Positions 58,012 through 64,000 of a DNA stretch of 64,000 nucleotides are shown piece after piece; the stretch's first letter is position 1, and each line of letters begins with the position of its first letter. The stretch covers positions 62,001 to 126,000 of the forward strand of contig NZ_QUZT01000008.1 of assembly GCF_004682045.1 (NCBI RefSeq). Direction: 5' to 3'. The position numbers were made by a program, and so were the translations under genes. Origin of the DNA: Pseudomonas nabeulensis (GTDB taxonomy: Bacteria > Pseudomonadota > Gammaproteobacteria > Pseudomonadales > Pseudomonadaceae). A model generated the notes under the pieces. The model made no database searches and was not told where the DNA came from. It saw only the letters and a program-made list of their open reading frames with translations.

Positions 58012-61000
58012 ATGCGCAACCCCGTCGATTCCGTGCCACCGCTGCCCCGCATCTACGCCCTCGACCCCCAAGAGGCGGAACAGAGCTGGGACAGTGCCCC
58101 GCAATTGCTGGCAGCCCTCAACGCGGCACGCCTGGGTGCATGGTGCTGGGAAATCGACACGGGGCGGATCAGTTGGTCGCGGGGCACCCAGGCGTTATTC
58201 GGCTTTGATCCCCGCCAGCCCTTGCCCAAGGACCTGGACTACCTCGACCTGCTGGCCCCGGCCGACCGCGCCCGCGTGGTTCGCGCCTTTCATGCGGTGT
58301 TGGCCGGCGAGCCGTTCGACCAGGCCATGCGCCATCGCATTCAATGGCCCGACGGCACCTACCACTGGCTGGAAATCAACGGCAGCCTGGCGCCAGACAA
58401 AGCCGGCAGGCGCCGAATGATCGGCGTGATCCGCGAGATCACGCTGCAACGCGAACGGGAAAATGCCCTCGGGCACTCCGAAAAGCGCTTCGCCACGCTG
58501 TTTCACCTGTGCCCGAACATGGTGCTGCTGACCCGCCAGGCCGACGGACGAATCAGCGAAGCCAACCAGTATTTCGAGATCCACTTCGGTTGGCCCGTCG
58601 CCGACGTCATCGGCCGCACCACGCTTGACCTGGGCCTGTGGCGTCACCCCGAACAGCGCACGCAACTGGTCAAGGCCACCCAACGCAAGGGCGAGCCGAT
58701 CACCATGGAGGTGCAGTTCTGCGCCAGCAACGGCCAGATCCACGACGGCACCCTCAGCGCACAAAAAGTCGAGCTGGACGGCGAGGCCTACCTGATCAGC
58801 ACCTTCCTCGACACCACCGACCGCAAGAACGCCGAGCAAGCCCTCAAGGATAGCCAGGAGCGCCTCGACCTGGCCCTGGACTCCGCGCAACTGGGCACCT
58901 GGGACTGGCACATCCCCACCGGCATGCTCTATGGCTCGGCCCGCGCCGCCCAATTGCATGGCCTGCCCCCCGAGCCATTCCACGAATCCTTCGACGCGTT
59001 TTTCGAGGGCATGCCCAACGAAGAACGCGACAACATGCGCCACGCCTACCGCACCCTGCGCGAAGGCCCGGCCGGCAACTATCAACTGACGTACCGCGTG
59101 CAAATGGAGGATGGCAGTTCACGCTACCTGGAAAGCCGTGCGCGCCTGTACCGCGACGAACAAGGCGTGCCCGTGCGCATGGCCGGCACGTTGCTGGACA
59201 TCACCGACCAGGTGGAACGCGAACAACGCCTCACTGCCTCCGAAGAAAAATTCGCCAGCCTGTTCCAGGCCAGCCCCGACCCAATCTGCGTCACCGACCT
59301 GGACAGCGGCGCCTTCATCGAAATCAACCCCGCCTTCACCCAGACCTTTGGCTGGACGGCCACCGAGGTGATCGGTAAAAGCGCCGAGCACATCGGCCTG
59401 TGGGATGAGTCGAGCAAGCGCTTGCAACGTATTGAACGGGTGATTCGCGAGCAAGCCCTCAGCAACGTGGCGATCGTGGCGCATCACAAAGACGGCCAGA
59501 GCCTGACCTGTGTGATCTCCAGCCGCCTGATCAAGGTGGGCGACCAGCCATGCATCGTCACCACGCTGCGCGATATCACCCAGCAGCAACGTTCGGAGGC
59601 CGCGCTCAAGGCCAGCGAGGAGAAGTTCGCCAAGGCCTTCCATTCCAGCCCCGACGCCATCTCCATCACCGAGCGCGACACTGGCCGTTATGTGGAGGTC
59701 AATGATGGTTTCTGCCGCCTGACCGGCTATCGCGCCGAAGAGGCCATTGGCCTCACGCTGTACCAGATCGGAATCTGGGCCGATGAGAACCAACGCGCTG
59801 CGCTCTTGGCCGAACTGCAGATCAAGGGACGCATTCATCACCTGGAAATGCTCTGGCACAACAAGCGCGGCGAGGTGTTGGCGGTAGAAGTGTCGGTGGA
59901 GCCGATCACCCTCAATGAAACGCCCTGCCTGCTGCTGACGGCGCGGGACGTGAGCCTGTTGAAAAATGCTCAGGCGCAGATTCGCCACTTGGCTTACCAC
60001 GACCCGCTGACCAACCTGCCCAACCGTGCACTGCTGATGGACCGCCTGAGCCAGCAGATCGCCCTGCTCAAACGCCACAACCTGCGCGGCGCCCTGCTGT
60101 TCCTTGACCTCGACCACTTCAAGCACATCAATGATTCCCTCGGCCATCCGGTGGGCGACACAGTGCTGAAAATCGTCACCGCACGCCTGGAAGCCAGCGT
60201 GCGCATGGAAGACACCGTGGCGCGCCTGGGGGGCGATGAGTTCGTGGTACTGCTCAGCGGGCTGGACGGCTCGCGCTCGGAAGTCAGCGGCCAGGTGCAG
60301 GAACTGGCCGACACCCTGCGCGAACTGCTCTCGGAGCCGATGTTTTTGGATGGCCATCGATTGCAGGTCACACCGAGCATCGGCGTGGCCCTCATCCCGG
60401 ATCATGGCGCCACCCCGGCAGACTTGCTCAAGCGCGCCGATATCGCTCTGTACCGCGCCAAGGATTCGGGACGCAATACCACGCAGATGTTCCACAACAG
60501 CATGCAGAAGACCGCCAGCGAGCGCCTGCGCATGGAAACCGACCTGCGCCTGGCCCTGTCGCGCGGCGAGTTCAGCGTGAACTATCAGCCGCAGGTAGAC
60601 GCACGCGGCAATACCATCGTCGGTGCCGAAGCCCTGGTGCGCTGGCAGCACCCGCAACTGGGCGCACAGTCGCCCACGGAATTTATCAAGGTATTGGAAG
60701 ACAGCGGCCTGATCCTGGAAGTTGGCACCTGGATTCTCGATGAAGCCTGCGCGGCCTTTGAGCAGCTCGTCGCCGATGGCCTGGTGGACCCGCTGAATTT
60801 CAGCCTGTGCGTGAACATCAGCCCCCGGCAGTTCCGCCAGAACGACTTTGTGGAACGGGTGGAGCGCAGCCTCAGGCAGCATTCGCTGCCCTACAGCCTG
60901 CTGAAACTGGAAATCACCGAAGGCATTGTGATCCAGAACCTCGAAGACACCATCAGCAAGATGCGCCGCTTGAAAAAACTCGGCGTCAGCTTTGCCATGG

Positions 61001-61290
61001 ACGATTTTGGCACTGGCTACTCATCGCTCACCTACCTCAAGCGCCTGCCGGTGGACGCGCTGAAGATCGACCAATCCTTTGTCCGCGATGCGACCCATGA
61101 CCCTAACGACGCGGAAATCATCCGCGCGATTGTCGCAATGGCCCGCAGCTTGAACCTGGAAGTGATCGCCGAAGGCGTGGAAACCCCGGAACAACTGGCG
61201 TTTCTGCAAAAGCAGGGGTGCCATTTGTTCCAAGGGTATCTGCACAGTCGGCCGGTGCCGATTGAGGGGTTCAGACGGCTTCTGGGATAG
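58012..61290 (+). CDS. Five-PAS-domain GGDEF/EAL cyclic-di-GMP enzyme
   Basis: A 1092-residue cytosolic protein without signal peptide or membrane helix. Five PAS/PAC units fill residues ~28-650, separated by short coiled helices. The GGDEF domain follows with an intact L-G-G-D-E-F (near residue 739), then the EAL domain with G-A-E-A-L-V-R-W (near 870), N-I-S-P-R-Q-F, E-I-T-E, D-D-F-G-T-G-Y-S-S-L and A-E-G-V-E-T, so both catalytic sites look active. It could make or degrade cyclic-di-GMP in response to signals sensed by its PAS domains. The ATG at 58012 is preferred over the TTG at 58006. Its last ~150 bases recur as a fossil at 62618-62770. Confidence 0.94.
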   Translation: MRNPVDSVPPLPRIYALDPQEAEQSWDSAPQLLAALNAARLGAWCWEIDTGRISWSRGTQALFGFDPRQPLPKDLDYLDLLAPADRARVVRAFHAVLAGEPFDQAMRHRIQWPDGTYHWLEINGSLAPDKAGRRRMIGVIREITLQRERENALGHSEKRFATLFHLCPNMVLLTRQADGRISEANQYFEIHFGWPVADVIGRTTLDLGLWRHPEQRTQLVKATQRKGEPITMEVQFCASNGQIHDGTLSAQKVELDGEAYLISTFLDTTDRKNAEQALKDSQERLDLALDSAQLGTWDWHIPTGMLYGSARAAQLHGLPPEPFHESFDAFFEGMPNEERDNMRHAYRTLREGPAGNYQLTYRVQMEDGSSRYLESRARLYRDEQGVPVRMAGTLLDITDQVEREQRLTASEEKFASLFQASPDPICVTDLDSGAFIEINPAFTQTFGWTATEVIGKSAEHIGLWDESSKRLQRIERVIREQALSNVAIVAHHKDGQSLTCVISSRLIKVGDQPCIVTTLRDITQQQRSEAALKASEEKFAKAFHSSPDAISITERDTGRYVEVNDGFCRLTGYRAEEAIGLTLYQIGIWADENQRAALLAELQIKGRIHHLEMLWHNKRGEVLAVEVSVEPITLNETPCLLLTARDVSLLKNAQAQIRHLAYHDPLTNLPNRALLMDRLSQQIALLKRHNLRGALLFLDLDHFKHINDSLGHPVGDTVLKIVTARLEASVRMEDTVARLGGDEFVVLLSGLDGSRSEVSGQVQELADTLRELLSEPMFLDGHRLQVTPSIGVALIPDHGATPADLLKRADIALYRAKDSGRNTTQMFHNSMQKTASERLRMETDLRLALSRGEFSVNYQPQVDARGNTIVGAEALVRWQHPQLGAQSPTEFIKVLEDSGLILEVGTWILDEACAAFEQLVADGLVDPLNFSLCVNISPRQFRQNDFVERVERSLRQHSLPYSLLKLEITEGIVIQNLEDTISKMRRLKKLGVSFAMDDFGTGYSSLTYLKRLPVDALKIDQSFVRDATHDPNDAEIIRAIVAMARSLNLEVIAEGVETPEQLAFLQKQGCHLFQGYLHSRPVPIEGFRRLLG

Positions 61291-61293
61291 CCG

Positions 61294-62568
61294 TCAGACG
61301 AGCTTGAGCGCCCAGAGACCTAACCCCTTCCCAGGCGATGAACGCAGTGTCTGCTTTTCTCCGTACCAGTCGATTGCACCGTTAACCACCACTACCGAAT
61401 GATTATTATCCGCCAGGGTGCCAATGGCGCCCTGCGCCAACTCGTCTATATCGCTTTGCCGGATATAGGCAATCAGTCCAAGCCGACGCAGTGCCTCGCC
61501 GGGCATCTCGCCATCGTTGAGCGTCTCCATCGCCACGTCGAAACTCTTTCGGGCGCGGAAATCGTTGTTTTCCAATTGCGCGCGTATCGCGCTCACGGCA
61601 TACAAGAAGTTGGCATCCTCCACAAGCGCCGTATCATTGCCAACGAAGTTCGAAGCAATTCTGGCTTTGCCCAACTCGTCGTGGGTCAGCGTAAGCCTGA
61701 AGGAATCTCGCATGATCACCTCGAAACCGCCCTCCACTTCTGTGACCTGCCTGTAAATGTCGCGAGGGCTTTGCCCGAATCGCATCATGGCCGCCTTGAT
61801 CGCCGACACGGTCACGCAATTGCCCTCCGCCCCCTGATAAAAGCCGCGCCATATGTCTTCAGGCTTATTGCTTGCAGGTGCCTTGTCTATGAGCGGGCTA
61901 GGCCGCGGCGGGCCGGCAAACATCCTGAAACCATAGTTTTTGCCTATCTGCAATGTTTGGCCATGGTCCTGCCCGACCCCATCCACCACCAACGCACTGC
62001 CTTTATTACGTACCCCCATGACCGCTACTACACCCTGGCCAACCATTTCGCTCGGCGACACATACTGGCAAAGCCCGTACACCCCCATGCCCTTCAAGCA
62101 TCTGAAGGTAGTTTCACCCTCGAGGGTCGTCGCCAGGGCAGCCTCAAAACTGTCATAGCCGCCCACGCTTTGCTTTCGCTTCACAAAAACCGCCAAGGCA
62201 AAGTTGGCAGCTCTGACCACTTCCGTGTCATCGCCGTTGAACCGCGACGCCTGCGCAATTTGATGGAGCTCACCCTGGGAGATATAAACTTGGAATTCAT
62301 CCTTCATCGTCACGGCATAACCGTTATCGCAAGGCACGACTTGATTAAACATATTCGCAGGCGTGGGGCCCAGCGTCGCCATCATCATCTTGATCACGGC
62401 GGCATGGGTGCTGGTGTCGAAGGTTTCACCAAAGCGCCGCTCGGCGACGCCAAAAGCGCTGACCCAACGCTTCGGATTGTCCTTTTCATCCGCGATAAGC
62501 TGCTCGACCGGGAACAGGTGTTGCGAAGGCGGTGTAAAGACAAAGGAATTCGATATTGAGGCATTCAT
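61294..62568 (-). CDS. Papain-like cysteine peptidase candidate with two domain copies (A)
   Basis: A 424-residue protein, convergent with and three bases from the EAL gene. The C-terminal half (residues ~238-405) has Q-G-A-E-G-N-C-V-T-V-S-A-I-K-A-A-M (Cys251 at the start of a helix) and N-N-H-S-V-V-V-V-N-G-A-I-D-W-Y-G (His390 on a strand, then W-Y-G like the N-S-W-G end of papains), so a Cys-His papain-like site is likely. The N-terminal half (residues ~37-215) is an older copy of the same domain in which the Cys position is a T/H in D-T-S-T-H-A-A-V-I-K and the His is replaced by G-S. No signal peptide was seen. No family was recognised; secretion as an effector is possible. Confidence 0.7.
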   Translation of the reverse strand: MNASISNSFVFTPPSQHLFPVEQLIADEKDNPKRWVSAFGVAERRFGETFDTSTHAAVIKMMMATLGPTPANMFNQVVPCDNGYAVTMKDEFQVYISQGELHQIAQASRFNGDDTEVVRAANFALAVFVKRKQSVGGYDSFEAALATTLEGETTFRCLKGMGVYGLCQYVSPSEMVGQGVVAVMGVRNKGSALVVDGVGQDHGQTLQIGKNYGFRMFAGPPRPSPLIDKAPASNKPEDIWRGFYQGAEGNCVTVSAIKAAMMRFGQSPRDIYRQVTEVEGGFEVIMRDSFRLTLTHDELGKARIASNFVGNDTALVEDANFLYAVSAIRAQLENNDFRARKSFDVAMETLNDGEMPGEALRRLGLIAYIRQSDIDELAQGAIGTLADNNHSVVVVNGAIDWYGEKQTLRSSPGKGLGLWALKLV

Positions 62569-62617
62569 GAGCCACTTTTCCTAAAGTTTGTACTCTGTTT
62601 TTGTGGGGGAGGCGAAA

Positions 62618-62770
62618 CAACTGGAAGATACGGAAGTCATCCGTGCGACTGGCATGAAAACCCCGGAACAACTAACGTTTCTGCAGAAGCAGGGGTGCCA
62701 TTTGTTCCAGGGGTATTTGCACAGTCGGCCGGTGCCGATTGAGGGGTTTAGGGTGCTGTTGACGGATTAA
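62618..62770 (+). pseudogene. Duplicated 3' tail of the GGDEF/EAL gene
   Basis: The 153-base stretch repeats the last bases of the EAL gene. From about 62653 to 62748 I count seven differences from 61180-61275, and before that the match is broken by a one-codon insertion. In frame it encodes T-P-E-Q-L-T-F-L-Q-K-Q-G-C-H-L-F-Q-G-Y-L-H-S-R-P and its own stop, but no domain can fold from 50 residues, and there is no ribosome-binding site with start. It marks a past duplication or recombination. Confidence 0.85.
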
Positions 62771-63069
62771 AACCAGCGCATCCAGCCAGGCAGTTGCTTA
62801 AGCCCCGATAAAATGTCGCTGAGTTTGCTTGCGAAGCTGGTCCAGTCGATAGTCTCTTCTATATAAGCGAGAACGCCACTTGGCTTGGGGGGCTCGACGG
62901 GAGGCTTGGGTTCTGGCGGAAGAATAGGTGGGCGTTGCGGTAAACAAGGCCGGTTTTTCGTGTCTTCTATCGATGGCCGATTGACTGGGCAGCAATTACC
63001 AATAGTCGTCGAGGTGCTGGTTGCGTCCAATGCAGAATAAAGGCCAGCCGAATGCGTAGAACCTATCAT
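62767..63069 (-). CDS. Proline-rich small protein, 100 aa
   Basis: The start is chosen at the ATG at 63069, weakly preceded by AAGTGAAG; a longer frame to 63201 would overlap the peptidase B gene. The protein has a Thr/Ser-rich N-terminus with two adjacent Cys (G-N-C-C-P), a proline-rich spacer (P-P-I-L-P-P-E-P-K-P-P-V-E-P-P-K-P) and an amphipathic C-terminus ending W-M-R-W-F. The spacer resembles that of the neighbouring peptidase B. It could be a partner, immunity-like or truncated paralog; no family was recognised. Confidence 0.5.
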   Translation of the reverse strand: MIGSTHSAGLYSALDATSTSTTIGNCCPVNRPSIEDTKNRPCLPQRPPILPPEPKPPVEPPKPSGVLAYIEETIDWTSFASKLSDILSGLKQLPGWMRWF

Positions 63070-63115
63070 GGTGTAATCTTCACTTAATGGTTTATCAGAA
63101 TGACTAATAGCGAAC

Positions 63116-64000
63116 TTAGACAAGACCCGTAATCGTCTCGGGCTGATAAGGCGTACTACCGCGCTTACCCCAAAGCTCTTCCACTCCTTCAATGACTGCA
63201 ACGGAATGGCCGCGCCGCTCGATTGTACCGATCATGCCATTAAGCAAATCCGATAACGGCACTGTTTTAATATGGTTCTTCAACCCCAGACGCAATAACC
63301 CTTCGCGAGAATACTCGCCATCATTCAACGTCTTTATCGCCTGGTTAAAACTTTGCGCCGCAGTGCCGTCATTGTTTTCCATCTGCGCTCTCTTGGCGCT
63401 GACCGCAAATAAGAAATGGGCGTCCCTGAGCATTTCCTGATCGTAACCTTGAAACTGTGAGCCCCGGATGCCCATTTGCAGTTCAGACTCACTGAGTTGA
63501 AGTTTGAATCCGTCCCTCATCACAACCTCATAACCTCCACTAAAAGGCTTGACCTCGGTGAATATATCCGTGGGTTTCTGGCCAAACCTCATCATCGCGG
63601 CTTTGATGGCCGAGACGGTCACACAGTTGCCGTCGGGGCCCTGCCTGAAACCGCCCCAGATATCCTTGGGTTTTTGAACCGGCCTATTAGGAATATTAGG
63701 CAAAGGCAGATCAGGCACAACCACACTGGGCCGTGGAGGAACTACAGGTGTTACGGGAGGCGACGGCTCGGGTAGATACCAACTCTTAAGCAATGCCACG
63801 CCGAAGTCGAGCATTTTAAAAAGTGCCAAGATGAACGCATGACTATCATTCGCAGCGCTCGGCAAATTATCGGCATCAACAACGTTTAGAACTCCACCTA
63901 CTTGCTTGATCGGTACAACACTTGACTTAAGCGTGGTGACTGTTTGAGGGGTAACGCCATCGGCATGACTACCCGCATTCAAAACCCCAACTTGCGTATT
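63116..64000 (-). CDS. Papain-like cysteine peptidase candidate (B), 5' end beyond the window
   Basis: The frame stays open to the window edge, so the N-terminus is missing. The visible ~294 residues have an N-terminal region with a hydrophobic stretch, a proline-rich linker (P-E-P-S-P-P-V-T-P-V-V-P-P-R-P), then one peptidase-like domain: D-I-W-G-G-F-R-Q-G-P-D-G-N-C-V-T-V-S-A-I-K-A-A-M and, 139 residues on, R-G-H-S-V-A-V-I-E-G-V-E-E-L-W-G. This is close to the C-terminal domain of gene A, with the same Cys-to-His spacing. It has only one visible domain, in contrast to A. Numbering from a TTG at 63982 the pair is Cys120/His259. Confidence 0.7.
   Translation of the reverse strand, partial: NTQVGVLNAGSHADGVTPQTVTTLKSSVVPIKQVGGVLNVVDADNLPSAANDSHAFILALFKMLDFGVALLKSWYLPEPSPPVTPVVPPRPSVVVPDLPLPNIPNRPVQKPKDIWGGFRQGPDGNCVTVSAIKAAMMRFGQKPTDIFTEVKPFSGGYEVVMRDGFKLQLSESELQMGIRGSQFQGYDQEMLRDAHFLFAVSAKRAQMENNDGTAAQSFNQAIKTLNDGEYSREGLLRLGLKNHIKTVPLSDLLNGMIGTIERRGHSVAVIEGVEELWGKRGSTPYQPETITGLV

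Noticed and set aside
59119..60882. 587-codon open frame opposite the GGDEF/EAL gene
   Set aside because: Shadow of a certain gene; composition is that of an antisense GC-rich frame.
62588..62770. Independent 60-codon gene with an EAL-like end
   Set aside because: The sequence is a copy of the true EAL gene end with no room for a domain, so it is listed as a pseudogene.

Overview
The window is chromosomal DNA of a fluorescent Pseudomonas (P. fluorescens group). This rests on the gene orders (thrS-infC-rpmI-rplT-pheS-pheT-ihfA-merR-tRNA-Pro; leuC-leuD-methyltransferase-leuB-asd-usg-fimV-truA-trpF-accD-folC-SPOR-cvpA-purF-metZ), an RsmE-type CsrA protein, a periplasmic glutaminase-asparaginase, GC-rich codon use and REP/REPIN repeats built on the GTGGGAGGGGGCTTGCCCCCGAT-type core. 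No prophage, insertion sequence or CRISPR array was seen.

Layout. 1-2.4 kb: the end of an SfnB/DszC-like flavin enzyme, an exported M20 amidohydrolase and an unknown protein. 2.5-7.4 kb: a two-component system facing away from an orphan BamA paralog, then a small lipoprotein. 7.5-15 kb: the translation block, which I read as ending in tRNA-Pro. It has an AUU-started infC and a thrS leader with two hairpins that imitate tRNA-Thr anticodon arms. 15-17.3 kb: small genes, including a cold-shock protein and an I78-inhibitor-like lipoprotein. 17.3-24.4 kb: a complete ribose operon (rbsBACRKD) with a periplasmic nucleoside hydrolase at its end. 24.4-25.8 kb: ansB behind AauR-type boxes and a sigma-54-like promoter. 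25.9-29.3 kb: a LexA-boxed DUF1654-endA pair, a SPOR-like lipoprotein, rsmE, small proteins and a HAD phosphatase. 30-35.7 kb: the pcp-DUF979-DUF969 operon, an acetyltransferase, a drug-type MFS pump, a FlxA-like protein and a small membrane protein. 36-38.5 kb: tRNA-Val(GAC), a PuuB-type oxidase, a three-unit REPIN array, and tRNA-Asp x2 with tRNA-Val(UAC). 38.6-57 kb: a long minus-strand biosynthetic block (Met, purine, folate, fatty acid, Trp, Asp-family and Leu pathways, plus truA and fimV), with a LysR regulator transcribed divergently from leuC. 58-64 kb: a five-PAS GGDEF/EAL protein followed by an accessory patch. That patch holds two related papain-like cysteine peptidase candidates, a proline-rich small protein and a stray copy of the EAL gene's 3' end.

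The most interesting regions are the accessory peptidase patch (61.3-64 kb), where a duplication has left a fossil EAL tail between two peptidase genes and one peptidase carries a second, apparently dead copy of its own domain; the thrS operator with two different Thr anticodons (GGU and UGU); the SOS-type box in front of DUF1654-endA; and the well-formed AauR/sigma-54 control region of ansB. Functions are read from motifs and gene order; no database search was run.
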